This document shows, piece by piece, positions 44,437-54,109 of a stretch of DNA of 64,000 nt. The first letter of the stretch is position 1; the number at the start of each line of letters is the position of its first letter. Location: contig NZ_CANLZV010000002.1 in assembly GCF_947495665.1 (NCBI RefSeq), positions 496,001 to 560,000 on the forward strand, in the 5' to 3' direction. The notes beneath the pieces were generated by a model that had not been told where the DNA came from, made no database searches, and saw nothing but the letters and a program-made list of their open reading frames with translations. The stretch is from an uncultured Sunxiuqinia sp. GTDB lineage: Bacteria > Bacteroidota > Bacteroidia > Bacteroidales > Prolixibacteraceae. Made by a program: the position numbers and the translations under genes.

Positions 44437-45030
44437 TTGAAAGAGCTGCATGAACATACTGAAAAAGAACTGTTATACGAACTAAAAAATGGCAGTGCTA
44501 AAGCTTTTGATACTTTATTTAATACCTACGGCAAACGACTCTACTTTTTTGCGTTGGGCTATTTAAAGTCCGAGATGGAGGCCGAAGAAGTGGTACAGGA
44601 AGTCTTTTACAAAATCTGGAAGAAGCGTGAATTGATTAACCCGGAGCTTTCCTTCAAAGCCTATATCTTCAAAATTGCCTTCAACCACATTCGCGAGCTT
44701 TTCCAGAAACTCAATTTGCAACGCGCCTATCAGCACGAAATCATCAATCAAGCAAGCGGATTCAGTAATCGGCTGGATGAGCAAACCAACTACCAATCCT
44801 TACTGAACTAATTCAATCAAATTATCAATCAACTACCTCCTCGGCAAAAAGAGAGTTTTATCCGAAAGCGTCAACAAGAACAATCCATTAAGAAAATTGC
44901 CGCTGATTTAGAGCTATCGCCCAAAACGGTTGAAAATCATCTGACACAGGCCTTAAAAAAAATTCGGGAAGCCCTTGAAAATCGAAACATTGGAGGAGAA
45001 CTCTATTATCTCTTATTCATAAAAAACTAA
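44437..45030 (+). pseudogene. ECF sigma-70 factor gene with an in-frame stop
   Basis: Codons 1-124 encode sigma region 2 (KAFDTLFNTYGKRLYFFALG, EAEEVVQEVFYKIWKKRE) and a linker. A TAA at 44809-44811 interrupts, and the same frame continues with region 4 (LPPRQKESFIRKRQQEQSIK, then LSPKTVENHLTQALKKIREAL) to a TAA at 45028-45030. The 197-codon total and order match an intact Bacteroidota ECF sigma, so one base change has cut the gene. The apparent start is TTG; no in-frame ATG precedes region 2. Such sigma genes normally sit before FecR, SusC and SusD genes, of which only a SusD tail remains here. Confidence 0.88.
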
Positions 45031-45153
45031 TAAACAGACATATCTGTTTATTTCATTTTTTTACAGGCCAACTAGGGGATCAGCCTGAGTTATCCCTATT
45101 ACTTATACAGCAAAGCCAACAATACCTGTCGGTTTTCTTAAGCTGGGAAAACA

Positions 45154-45279
45154 ATGAAAAAAATAGGGGTTGTCGAGTTACGCTTTTTCAATAAAAACAG
45201 AGATTATCTCTGGCCAATTCCTTATATTGAATTAGATACGAATACCGCAATGGAGCAAAACCCCGGTTACGGGAATTAA
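45154..45279 (+). pseudogene. C-terminal remnant of a SusD/RagB gene
   Basis: A 41-codon frame ends in NKNRDYLWPIPYIELDTNTA and MEQNPGYGN, which is the signature tail of SusD-family glycan-binding lipoproteins (YLWPIP..E...N..L.QNPGY). Nothing upstream resembles the rest of SusD, SusC or FecR. Together with the broken sigma gene it marks a deleted polysaccharide-utilisation locus. The ATG at 45154 is probably fortuitous. Confidence 0.85.
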
Positions 45280-45295
45280 CTTAACAGTTCTAATC

Positions 45296-45326
45296 ATTGC
45301 GACTTCTGTAAAATAGATGTCGCAAT
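45296..45326. repeat. Inverted repeat before the FAD oxidoreductase gene
   Basis: ATTGCGAC (45296-45303) and GTCGCAAT (45319-45326) form an 8-bp inverted repeat with a 15-base spacer followed by a short T run. It could be a weak terminator of the decayed locus or an operator for the gene starting at 45369. Confidence 0.45.
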
Positions 45327-45368
45327 TTTAACAACCTTTACATAAATGTCTAACTAAATTTTTCAATC

Positions 45369-47081
45369 ATGAATCCAGGAAAAAAAATATTCCACTTTTT
45401 AATCATTTTCATCTTATTCGCCTCCTTATCAGGAAATAGTTTTGCAAAAAAACGGAGCTATGACATCGTCATCTACGGAGGGACTTCGGCTGGAGTATCG
45501 GCTGCCATCCAAAGTTCCAGGATGGGAAAATCAGTTCTGCTGATTGAACCGACCAACCGAATTGGAGGCCTAACCACAGGAGGCTTGGGCGCGACTGACA
45601 TCGGCAACAAACAAGTGATTGGTGGCATCTCTCGCGAGTTCTATCAAAACATCAAAGAGTATTATTCGGAACCGGCAAACTGGAGATGGCAACGTGCTGA
45701 AGATTATGAACAAGCACGAAACAAAAAGAATGAAGATGCCATGTGGACCTTTGAACCTTCTGCTGCTATAAAAGTATACCACGAAATGCTCAAGTCAGAA
45801 AAGGTAGATATCGTCTACAACCAGCGACTAAATCGTGAAACTGGTGTCAAGAAAGAAGGCACCAGGATTGTGGCTATTGAAATGGAAAACGGAGCTAGCT
45901 ACAAAGCGCAAATGTTTATTGATGCAACCTACGAGGGCGATTTAATGGCTGCAGCTGGTGTTAACTACACCTACGGACGCGAATCGAACAAACAGTATGG
46001 TGAAACTCTAAACGGAGTGCAGGCAAATAACTTCAATGTAACACTAAGAGGAACAGTATCTATAAACTCTAGACATCACAACTTCATCAGCCGCGTTGAT
46101 CCCTACATCGTAAAAGGCGATCCTTCAAGCGGACTTCTTCCCTTTATAAACGAAGGCGGGCCAGGCGTTGAAGGAGATGCAGACAAAGGCATACAGGCAT
46201 ATTGCTTTCGCATGACCCTGACAGATCATCCTGAAAACAGAATCCCTTTCAAAAAACCAGAAGGATATGATGAATTGGAGTATGAGTTGCTCTTCCGGAA
46301 CTATGAAGCTGCTGATGGGCCAATCGAAGAAATGTATTCCTATGGCGATCCCTTGGTTCCGTGGATCAACTCTCAAATGCCCAATCGAAAAACAGATACC
46401 AATAATCAGAAAGGTTTTTCAACTGACTTTATTGGACAAAACTACGATTATCCGGAAGCCTCCTACGCTGAACGCGAAAAGATTGTAGAACGTCACCGAA
46501 GCTACCAGCAGGGGCTTATGTGGACTTTGGCTTATCATCCACGCATCCCCAAAAAAGTACGCGATGCGGTATCGCAATGGGGAACCTGTAAAGATGAGTA
46601 CGAGCGTGAAGACGGCTGGCAACAGCAACTTTACGTGCGCGAAGCCCGTCGCATGATTAGTGACTACATTATGACTCAGCACAACTGTGAGGGTTTTGAA
46701 ACAGCTGAAGATGCTATTGGAATGGCAGCCTACGGTATGGATTCACATCAAGTACAACGTTACGTTGATGCCAATGGCTATGTTCAAAACGAAGGTAATG
46801 TTGAAGCTCATGGCTTTAAGCCCTACCCAATCAGTTACCGTAGCATTGTTCCTTCGCAAAACGAGTGCTCTAACCTCGTGGTTCCTGTTTGTGTCAGCTC
46901 AACCCACATTGCTTTTGGCTCCATCCGCATGGAACCTGTTTTTATGGTGTTAGGACAATCGGCAGCAACAGCAGCCTCCCTGGCAATCGATGCGAATTGC
47001 GCTATTCAGCAGGTGAATTACACTGACCTGAAAGCAAAACTACTAAGCGACAAGCAAGTGCTTCAGCACGTCAGCAAATAA
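45369..47081 (+). CDS. Exported FAD-dependent oxidoreductase (FAD_oxidored), paralogue 1
   Basis: The 570-residue protein has a signal peptide (about 1-26) and a glycine-rich FAD motif [20 protein letters not shown] near 31, followed by [17 protein letters not shown] and the long FAD_oxidored domain. These exported flavoproteins are abundant in polysaccharide-degrading Bacteroidota, and their reactions are mostly undefined; oxidation of sugars or uronates is a common proposal. It follows the remains of a sus-type locus and is paralogous to the gene at 47200. Confidence 0.87.
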   Translation: MNPGKKIFHFLIIFILFASLSGNSFAKKRSYDIVIYGGTSAGVSAAIQSSRMGKSVLLIEPTNRIGGLTTGGLGATDIGNKQVIGGISREFYQNIKEYYSEPANWRWQRAEDYEQARNKKNEDAMWTFEPSAAIKVYHEMLKSEKVDIVYNQRLNRETGVKKEGTRIVAIEMENGASYKAQMFIDATYEGDLMAAAGVNYTYGRESNKQYGETLNGVQANNFNVTLRGTVSINSRHHNFISRVDPYIVKGDPSSGLLPFINEGGPGVEGDADKGIQAYCFRMTLTDHPENRIPFKKPEGYDELEYELLFRNYEAADGPIEEMYSYGDPLVPWINSQMPNRKTDTNNQKGFSTDFIGQNYDYPEASYAEREKIVERHRSYQQGLMWTLAYHPRIPKKVRDAVSQWGTCKDEYEREDGWQQQLYVREARRMISDYIMTQHNCEGFETAEDAIGMAAYGMDSHQVQRYVDANGYVQNEGNVEAHGFKPYPISYRSIVPSQNECSNLVVPVCVSSTHIAFGSIRMEPVFMVLGQSAATAASLAIDANCAIQQVNYTDLKAKLLSDKQVLQHVSK

Positions 47082-47090
47082 CGCTCAAAT

Positions 47091-47112
47091 AGCAGGGGAT
47101 AGCTCCCCTGCT
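47091..47112. terminator. Hairpin between the two FAD oxidoreductase genes
   Basis: AGCAGGGGA pairs with TCCCCTGCT around a four-base loop, 9 bp after the first gene stops. It lacks a proper T run, so it may attenuate transcription or protect the 3' end rather than terminate fully. Confidence 0.5.
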
Positions 47113-47199
47113 CTATTCAATTAGATACCAACGACCACATACTTATTCACTTTTCCGCATTAACCACACAACCAACATCAACCTCAAACAAATCATGAA

Positions 47200-48852
47200 A
47201 TGAAATATGCATTACTTACATTCTTATCATCCGCCCTTCTTTGGAGTTGCCAACCAAAGCAATCAACGGCTCCAGTTTATGAAGCCGATGTGATCATCTA
47301 TGGAGGTACTTCGGCAGCAGTCATTGCCGCAGTCGAAGTCAGCCAATCCGGCAAGTCTGTCTTAATCATTTCTCCCGACACCCACTTAGGCGGATTAACT
47401 TCAGGAGGTTTGGGCTATACCGATACGGGCAACAAATCAGTCATTGGAGGACTTGCGCGTCAATTTTATCACAAAGTTTGGCTCCACTATAACGACTCCG
47501 CAGCCTGGGTTTGGCAAAAGCATTCGGAGTATGGAAACAAAGGACAAGGCACGGTAGCCATGGATGGAGAAAACCGCACGATGTGGATTTTTGAACCTCA
47601 TGTAGCAGAACAAGTATTTGAAGATTTTGTCAAAGAAAACAACTTAACCGTCTATCGGGATGAATGGCTTGACCGGGAAAATGGCGTAAACAAAGACGGC
47701 CAGCAAATCATCAGCTTTAAAACCTTATCCGGGAAAACGTTTCAAGGGAAAATGTTTATTGATGCCACCTACGAAGGCGATCTGATAGCTGAATCCGGAG
47801 TGAGTTATCATGTTGGCCGCGAAAGCAAAGACACTTACAACGAGCAATGGAACGGCGTTCAAACAGGAGTCTTACACCACCAGCACTGGTTTAAAGCCAA
47901 CATTTCGCCCTACAAAATTCCGGATGATCCAAACAGTGGCGTGCTTCCCCGCATTTCAACAGAGCCGCCCGGAGAATATGGAGCGGGTGATGATAAAATC
48001 CAAGCCTACTGTTTTAGAATGTGTATGACGAACCATGACGAAAACCGCCTCCCTTTTCCTAAACCAGACAACTACGATCCAAGCCAATATGAACTGCTCC
48101 TGCGTGTTTTTGAAACGGGGCGTAAGGATTGGTTCAACAAGTTCGATCCCATTCCAAACAAAAAAACCGACACCAACAACCACGGTCCTTTTAGCAGCGA
48201 TAATATTGGTATGAACTATGATTATCCGGAAGGAAGCTACGAGCGTCGCCGTGAAATCATCCAGGAACACAAAGACTACCAAATGGGCTTACTATGGTTT
48301 GTTGCTAATGATCCTCGCGTCCCTGAAGCAATACGGACAGAAATGGCAAGCTGGGGATTGGCTAAAGATGAATTCACAGACAACGACAACTGGCCACATC
48401 AGCTTTATATTCGGGAAGCCCGCCGGATGATTGGAGAATATGTAACCACCGAGAATGACGTGCTCCTAAAACGAGAAGTCCCCAAGCCTGTAGGGATGGG
48501 CTCTTACGCCATGGATTCGCACAATGTGCAGCGGTACATTACACCGGAAGGCTTTGTTCAAAACGAAGGCGACATTGGCGTTCATCCTCCAGGTCCCTAC
48601 TCCATTGCCTACGGCTCACTTACTCCCAAGTATGAAGAGTGCACCAACTTGTTGGTTCCGGTTTGTGTGTCTTCCAGCCACATTGCTTTTGGCTCCATCC
48701 GTATGGAACCGGTCTTTATGATCCTGGGACAGTCGGCTGCAGTCGCTGCCGTAATGGCTATCGACGGAAACCACGCAGTCCAAGAAGTTCCTTACGCCGA
48801 ATTAGAAAAACGATTGCTTGCGAAGAAACAGGTATTAACAAAAGCTCCTTAA
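47200..48852 (+). CDS. Lipoprotein FAD-dependent oxidoreductase, paralogue 2
   Basis: The 550-residue protein has a lipoprotein signal with lipobox LWSC (Cys at about 17), then DVIIYGGTSAAVIAAVEVSQ and HLGGLTSGGLGYTDTGN, closely parallel to the upstream gene throughout (shared [19 protein letters not shown] and [15 protein letters not shown] segments). It arose by tandem duplication. The different export route (lipid anchor against cleaved signal) suggests the two act at different places. Confidence 0.87.
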   Translation: MKYALLTFLSSALLWSCQPKQSTAPVYEADVIIYGGTSAAVIAAVEVSQSGKSVLIISPDTHLGGLTSGGLGYTDTGNKSVIGGLARQFYHKVWLHYNDSAAWVWQKHSEYGNKGQGTVAMDGENRTMWIFEPHVAEQVFEDFVKENNLTVYRDEWLDRENGVNKDGQQIISFKTLSGKTFQGKMFIDATYEGDLIAESGVSYHVGRESKDTYNEQWNGVQTGVLHHQHWFKANISPYKIPDDPNSGVLPRISTEPPGEYGAGDDKIQAYCFRMCMTNHDENRLPFPKPDNYDPSQYELLLRVFETGRKDWFNKFDPIPNKKTDTNNHGPFSSDNIGMNYDYPEGSYERRREIIQEHKDYQMGLLWFVANDPRVPEAIRTEMASWGLAKDEFTDNDNWPHQLYIREARRMIGEYVTTENDVLLKREVPKPVGMGSYAMDSHNVQRYITPEGFVQNEGDIGVHPPGPYSIAYGSLTPKYEECTNLLVPVCVSSSHIAFGSIRMEPVFMILGQSAAVAAVMAIDGNHAVQEVPYAELEKRLLAKKQVLTKAP

Positions 48853-48982
48853 TCCTGCATGGAGTATTGCTGCTTCATAGGTTTCGAAACTCCTTGTTAA
48901 AACAGGATGGACAGCAGATGAGGCAGCAATATTTTTGCTAATTTTGGCAGTTGATAATACAAGAACCTAACTAACAATTTCT

Positions 48983-50437
48983 ATGATTACCTTTTTTATC
49001 TCCTTGGCAGTCCTGCTCATTGGCTATTTCTTTTATTCCAAACTAATTGAACGAATTGCAGGTATTGATCCGCAACGGAAAACGCCTGCATACACCATGA
49101 ATGATGGTGTTGATTACATGCCGCTTCCCTGGTGGCGAATATTCCTGATTCAATTTTTGAACATTGCCGGACTTGGGCCCATCTTTGGAGCTGTTGCCGG
49201 GGCCATGTGGGGACCTGTTGCGTTCATCTGGATTGTGTTAGGTTCTGTTTTCGCCGGAGCCGTTCATGATTATTTTTCAGGCATGCTTTCGATCAAACAC
49301 AAAGGATTAAGCATTACCGAAATTGTTGGCATCTACATGGGAAAAGGCACCAAGCAATTCATGCGCATGTTTACAGTCTTCCTCATGATAATTGTAGGTG
49401 CTGTTTTCATTATGGGACCAGCTAAGATTCTGGCGGATATCACCCCCGACATCGCAACCATGACCTTCTGGGTATGGGTGGTCTTTGCCTATTACTTGCT
49501 AGCCACCATGCTGCCCATCGATAAAGTCATTGGACGGATCTATCCCGTATTTGGTTTTGCCTTGGTTTTCATGGCTGTTGGACTCATTATTGCACTTTTT
49601 GTCAAAGGATATCATATACCGGAACTCAATACAGCCAACCTTCAAAACTTTCATGTTAAGGCCGATGATTTCCCCATTTTCCCAATGCTGTTTATTACCA
49701 TTGCATGTGGTGCAATATCCGGCTTTCACGCAACACAGTCTCCCTTAATGGCTCGCTGTGTCACTAATGAAAAATACGGACGCCGCGTATTTTACGGCGC
49801 CATGATTACCGAAGGGGTTGTCGCTTTAATCTGGGCAGCTATCAGCATGAGTTTCTTTGGAGGTATTAGGGAACTGAATGAAGTTATGACCGCAAATCAA
49901 GGCAATGCTGCTTTTATCGTCAATGAAATATCCAATTCTCTTTTAGGCACCTTGGGAGGTCTGCTAGCCCTCTTAGGGGTTGTTGCTGCTCCGATTACAT
50001 CAGGTGACACAGCTTTTCGAAGCGCACGCTTAATTGTTGCCGACTTTATGAATTTCAAACAGGGGCCCATCAAAAACAGACTGCTAGTAAGTGTTCCGCT
50101 ATTTGCCATTGGTTTTTTGCTTACTCAAATTGATTTCAGCATCATCTGGCGTTACTTTGCCTGGGCTAACCAAACCCTGGCAACGGTTGTTTTGTGGACC
50201 ATCTCCATCTACCTTTTACAGGAACGCAAATTATACTGGATAACACTGATCCCCGCTATTTTCATGACCGCTGTAATTGTAACCTATTTATTACTTGCTC
50301 CTGAAGGTTTTTCGTTATCAAAAACAATTTCATACACCACGGGATTAACTGCAGCTGTTTTGTCTGCCCTTGGATTTTTTATTTACCAAAACAAATACGT
50401 TACGCGTGAACTGTCCCGAGTTCGTGTGCGCGACTAG
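48983..50437 (+). CDS. cstA: CstA-family carbon starvation transporter
   Basis: The 484-residue protein has many membrane segments and CstA landmarks: DYMPLPWWRIFLIQFLNIAG near 45, GAVHDYFSGMLSIKHKGLS and CGAISGFHATQSPLMARC near 250. CstA proteins import pyruvate or peptides in Proteobacteria; short Bacteroidota forms like this one are less studied. It stands between exported FAD oxidoreductases and a DUF1080 lipoprotein, so uptake of an oxidation product is conceivable. Confidence 0.9.
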   Translation: MITFFISLAVLLIGYFFYSKLIERIAGIDPQRKTPAYTMNDGVDYMPLPWWRIFLIQFLNIAGLGPIFGAVAGAMWGPVAFIWIVLGSVFAGAVHDYFSGMLSIKHKGLSITEIVGIYMGKGTKQFMRMFTVFLMIIVGAVFIMGPAKILADITPDIATMTFWVWVVFAYYLLATMLPIDKVIGRIYPVFGFALVFMAVGLIIALFVKGYHIPELNTANLQNFHVKADDFPIFPMLFITIACGAISGFHATQSPLMARCVTNEKYGRRVFYGAMITEGVVALIWAAISMSFFGGIRELNEVMTANQGNAAFIVNEISNSLLGTLGGLLALLGVVAAPITSGDTAFRSARLIVADFMNFKQGPIKNRLLVSVPLFAIGFLLTQIDFSIIWRYFAWANQTLATVVLWTISIYLLQERKLYWITLIPAIFMTAVIVTYLLLAPEGFSLSKTISYTTGLTAAVLSALGFFIYQNKYVTRELSRVRVRD

Positions 50438-50500
50438 ATCATTTTCAGCTGTTTAAAACTGTTGGTTTGAATTATAATCCTTAATTTAGGGATCAAAATA

Positions 50501-51181
50501 ATGAAACGTATGAATACTAAACACCTGATCTTACTTTTTCTCGTTATAGCTTTTGGAGCCTGCAATCAACCCCAGCAACTTTTTAACGGCACTAGCCTGG
50601 ACGGTTGGCATATGGATGTACCGGCCATGGATACCAACCCCGATACCATTGCTCCATTCATCGTGCGCGATGGCTTGCTGGTTAGTCTTGGCGATCCGCG
50701 CGGACACCTGATAAGCGATGACGAATATGCCGATTATCAATTAGACGTTGAATACCGTTTTGCCGGCAAGCCCGGTAATTGTGGCATATTGGTTCATGCA
50801 TCCACGCCACGGGCCTTGTATGGAATGTTCCCTCAATCGATGGAAGTACAAATGCAGCACGGCGATGCCGGAGATTTTTGGTGCATTGTTGAAGACATTA
50901 CTGTTCCGGACATGGAAAGTCGAAGGGGCCCCAAAGCAAACTGGGGGATTACGGAAGGAAAAGAACGAAGAATCAAAAACCTGACCGATGATTCGGAACT
51001 CCCTTTGGGTGAATGGAACCAAATGACGATCGAGTGCAAGGGAGACAGCATTCGGGTGTGGGTGAACGGCGACTTGGTGAATGAAGGTTACCACTGCACA
51101 GCCCAAAAAGGACATTTGGCCATTCAGGCAGAAGGTGCCGAAGTCGAATTCCGTAAATTGACATTACGTTCGCTCAAATAG
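50501..51181 (+). CDS. Single-domain DUF1080 lipoprotein
   Basis: The 226-residue protein has a lipobox FGAC (Cys at about 21) and one DUF1080 domain starting LFNGTSLDGWHMDVP, with GILVHASTPRALYGMFPQSM and GEWNQMTIECKGDSIRVWVN later. Family members include 3-keto-glycoside hydrolases or lyases. It is half the length of the double-domain protein at 33457-34791 and lies with the FAD oxidoreductases and CstA, a second possible keto-sugar cluster. Confidence 0.87.
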   Translation: MKRMNTKHLILLFLVIAFGACNQPQQLFNGTSLDGWHMDVPAMDTNPDTIAPFIVRDGLLVSLGDPRGHLISDDEYADYQLDVEYRFAGKPGNCGILVHASTPRALYGMFPQSMEVQMQHGDAGDFWCIVEDITVPDMESRRGPKANWGITEGKERRIKNLTDDSELPLGEWNQMTIECKGDSIRVWVNGDLVNEGYHCTAQKGHLAIQAEGAEVEFRKLTLRSLK

Positions 51182-51682
51182 TCCAAAACGCACATTTCTT
51201 TTCTTTTTAAATCAGGCCATGCCGGGTAGTTCCCAAAAAGCGAATTACCTGGCATTGTTATATATGTCCTCGCTGTACGATTTCACCAATCAAAACCGAA
51301 CTCATCGTAAACCGCTCATATCCTTTAATGAAGCAATATTTCAACAAAAATCCATACCTGCAGAAATATCGTTTCTATAGAACCAATTAACCCCAATCTT
51401 AATTTCATATTAAGATTACAAAAGCATTTTTTCGGATAACTCCGCCTAAGGCTTTACAAATCTATTATCACAAACACCTGATCATCCGATCAAAACAAAA
51501 GCTTCAAAAAACAAAAAGCTAGTAAAAACAAAGGCTCTGCATAAGAAGATCAACTTGTCCTACCTCCCATTTGGTTTGCTAAACTGCCTATTTTTTATAC
51601 TTTTGTCGTGCAGAAACAATCCCCAACGAATTCGACTTACAATTATTATAAAAATCAAAAATCATTTTTATTCAAATTAGTT
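51182..51682. other. Intergenic region with inverted repeat and porin promoter
   Basis: ATGCCGGGTA (51219-51228) and TACCTGGCAT (51246-51255) form an inverted repeat with one mismatch, either a hairpin after the DUF1080 gene or an operator. A consensus promoter lies at 51575-51605. Between them the AT-rich sequence holds nothing recognised. Confidence 0.5.
51575..51605 (+). promoter_or_regulatory. Consensus Bacteroidota promoter of the porin-betaine operon
   Basis: TTTG (51575-51578), 19 bases, then TACTTTTG (51598-51605) match the TTTG-N19-TAnnTTTG consensus exactly. Transcription should start near 51611-51613, about 70 bases before the porin-like gene. Confidence 0.75.
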
Positions 51683-52873
51683 ATGGAGATATCATTTAAG
51701 TCTGTGATGAAGTTAAGTGCTTTATTATTATGTCTTTTTGCGTTTAGTTTTTCAGGTCAGGCACAAGAAAAAGAATCCTACTTTAAGGTAGGTGGAGCTG
51801 TTCGCTTCAACGTGTTTGCCAAAAGCTGGGTTGAAAACAAAACACAACCTGAGTTTACCTGGGACACTTGGCGCTTAAACGTGGATGGTTCAGCAGGAGG
51901 TATTGATCTGAGCTTTGAGTATCGGTTCTACCCAACCTTCGGAACACACTTCATCCACCATGGCTACCTGGGCTATGAAATCAACGAAGATTTATACATG
52001 AAGTTAGGTGTTAATCAAGTCCCCTTTGGTATTACCAAGTATGCATCACACTCTTGGTGGTTTCAGGGTCAATACTATGTTGGTCTGGAAGATGACTACG
52101 ACATGGGAATCAAATTTGACTACACGGGGATAGATAAACTTGACCTGAGTTTTGCTTACTACCGTCAGGCTGAGCCCGAAGGCCCAACTGCTGGCGGAGC
52201 GGTAACTTACGGAAATTCAGGACCAGGACGTTATTCTTATGACATTATTCCCGGTGCCGGTAGAATTGGTGTGACTGCAGTAGATGCCCACATCCGTGAG
52301 TTGAACCAGGTAAACGTGCGTGCAGCCTACCACATCAGCGATCAGGTTGAAGTGGGACTATCCGGACAAGCTGGAGGTATTTACAACAGCGTGCTGGACG
52401 AAGCCGAATTAAGTACTGCCTTTGCCGCTCACGTGTTAGCTGGCTGGGGAAAAGGATGGAGCTTCAAAGGAACCTACATCAACTACAACTACGCTGCGAA
52501 AGCGGACAACGGCGAGAAACTGGACATCGTTCAAATGGGAGCTTATGGTACCCCTTATGATGTAGCCGCCAAAGCCAATGCCTATGCCGTTGGTATTGCA
52601 AAAAGCTTCCCGGTGGACTTTGGACCAATCAACAGCATTCAAGCCCACGTAGACTATACACTTATCGACAAAGTCAATGAAGACTATGCCGACATGCACC
52701 ACCTGATTCCTGGAATCTTGATTTCTGCCGGACCGCTTTACACGTACATCGACTACGCTATGGGAAAAAACCAACCTTGGTTAACTCCAAACTTTGGAGA
52801 AGGTCTGGGAGTTGGCGATGCTGATGCTGAATGGATGAAGCGTCTTAACATCAACTTTGGATATTATTTCTAA
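51683..52873 (+). CDS. Outer-membrane porin-like beta-barrel protein
   Basis: The start at 51683 gives a signal peptide ending GQAQ and a mature barrel that begins ESYFKVGGAVRFNVFAKSW and ends LNINFGYYF, the usual terminal aromatic of a beta-barrel. Repeated amphipathic strands and a length of 396 residues fit a porin related to phosphate-selective porins O/P. It is 9 bp upstream of the betaine ABC genes and shares their promoter, so it may let glycine betaine or similar osmolytes cross the outer membrane. Confidence 0.82.
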   Translation: MEISFKSVMKLSALLLCLFAFSFSGQAQEKESYFKVGGAVRFNVFAKSWVENKTQPEFTWDTWRLNVDGSAGGIDLSFEYRFYPTFGTHFIHHGYLGYEINEDLYMKLGVNQVPFGITKYASHSWWFQGQYYVGLEDDYDMGIKFDYTGIDKLDLSFAYYRQAEPEGPTAGGAVTYGNSGPGRYSYDIIPGAGRIGVTAVDAHIRELNQVNVRAAYHISDQVEVGLSGQAGGIYNSVLDEAELSTAFAAHVLAGWGKGWSFKGTYINYNYAAKADNGEKLDIVQMGAYGTPYDVAAKANAYAVGIAKSFPVDFGPINSIQAHVDYTLIDKVNEDYADMHHLIPGILISAGPLYTYIDYAMGKNQPWLTPNFGEGLGVGDADAEWMKRLNINFGYYF

Positions 52874-52882
52874 AAGAAAAGT

Positions 52883-54109
52883 ATGGAAAAAATTAAAATT
52901 GAAAAACTCTCGCTGGTTTTCGGAAAGGGAAAAGCCAAAGCGCTGAAGATGCTCGACCAAGGGAAGAGCAAAGCCGAGATTCTGGATGCTACCGGATGTA
53001 ATGTGGCTGTGCGCGATGCCAACCTGACCATTAACGAGGGTGAAATATTTGTAATCATGGGGCTTTCGGGGAGCGGGAAATCAACCCTGCTCCGTTGCAT
53101 CAACCGATTGATCAACCCCACCACGGGTAAAATCTTTGTTAACAACGAAGAAATTACCAACATGTCCGACAAAGAGTTGCTGAATATTCGCCGCAAAGAA
53201 CTGGCGATGGTCTTTCAGCACTTTGGCCTGCTGCCCCACCGAACCGTATTAAGCAACGTGGCTTTTGGTTTGGAGTTGCAGGGAATTGAGAAGGACGAAC
53301 GCGAAGTAAAAGCACAGGAAACCATTGACCTGGTTGGCCTGAAGGGCTACGAAAACCAAAAGGTAAGTGAGCTTTCCGGAGGTATGCAGCAGCGCGTTGG
53401 TTTGGCCCGTGGATTGGCCAACTCACCGGAGGTTTTGCTGATGGATGAGGCTTTCTCGGCGCTTGACCCGCTGATTCGTTCGCAGATGCAGGATGAATTG
53501 CTCTTGTTGCAGGAGAAGATGCAAAAAACCATTCTCTTCATCACCCACGATTTGGAAGAAGCCATTAAGCTGGGCGACCGCATTGCCATTATGAAAGATG
53601 GTGAGATCGTTCAGGTAGGTACTTCCGAAGAGATCATCACCAACCCGGCTGATGACTACGTGGAGTCGTTTGTGGAGAATGTGGACCGCAGTAAAATTGT
53701 TACCGCTGGTTCCATCATGTTTAAAAAACCAAAGGTGGCTCGTCTGAAAAAAGATGGCCCGGCCGTGGTTTTACGCACCATGCGCGACCTGGGCTTATCA
53801 TCCATGCCCGTCGTTCGTACCAACCGGACTTTCCTGGGCTTCGTAAAGCTTGAAGATGTGGTTGACCTCAAGAAAAAAGAGATCAAAACCATTGAATCCA
53901 TCATTCGCGACTCAGTCATGACGGTTAACCCGGATGAAACTGTGGAAGACATGCTTCCGCTGTTAAGTAAAACGAATCTGCCCATTCCGGTTGTCAACGA
54001 AGAAAATCACCTGCTTGGAGTTGTTTCTCCAACTTCGCTGATTGCAGAGACCACCGGAAAGGATAAGGGAGAAATTAACGAGATCATCCAAAAAGCAATT
54101 GAATTATGA
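52883..54109 (+). CDS. proV: Glycine betaine/proline ABC transporter ATPase
   Basis: The 408-residue ATPase has Walker A GLSGSGKST near 59, signature LSGGMQQRVGLARGL near 165, Walker B VLLMDEAFSALDP, and two C-terminal CBS domains (about 275-400). CBS domains in ProV/OpuAA sense ionic strength and gate transport. The N-terminal GKGKAKALKMLDQGKSKAEI segment is typical of the family. It overlaps the permease gene by 4 bp. Confidence 0.95.
   Translation: MEKIKIEKLSLVFGKGKAKALKMLDQGKSKAEILDATGCNVAVRDANLTINEGEIFVIMGLSGSGKSTLLRCINRLINPTTGKIFVNNEEITNMSDKELLNIRRKELAMVFQHFGLLPHRTVLSNVAFGLELQGIEKDEREVKAQETIDLVGLKGYENQKVSELSGGMQQRVGLARGLANSPEVLLMDEAFSALDPLIRSQMQDELLLLQEKMQKTILFITHDLEEAIKLGDRIAIMKDGEIVQVGTSEEIITNPADDYVESFVENVDRSKIVTAGSIMFKKPKVARLKKDGPAVVLRTMRDLGLSSMPVVRTNRTFLGFVKLEDVVDLKKKEIKTIESIIRDSVMTVNPDETVEDMLPLLSKTNLPIPVVNEENHLLGVVSPTSLIAETTGKDKGEINEIIQKAIEL

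Noticed and set aside
44437-45030. Programmed stop-codon readthrough in the sigma factor
   Set aside because: No stimulatory structure was recognised after the TAA, and the neighbouring SusD remnant shows that the locus is decaying.
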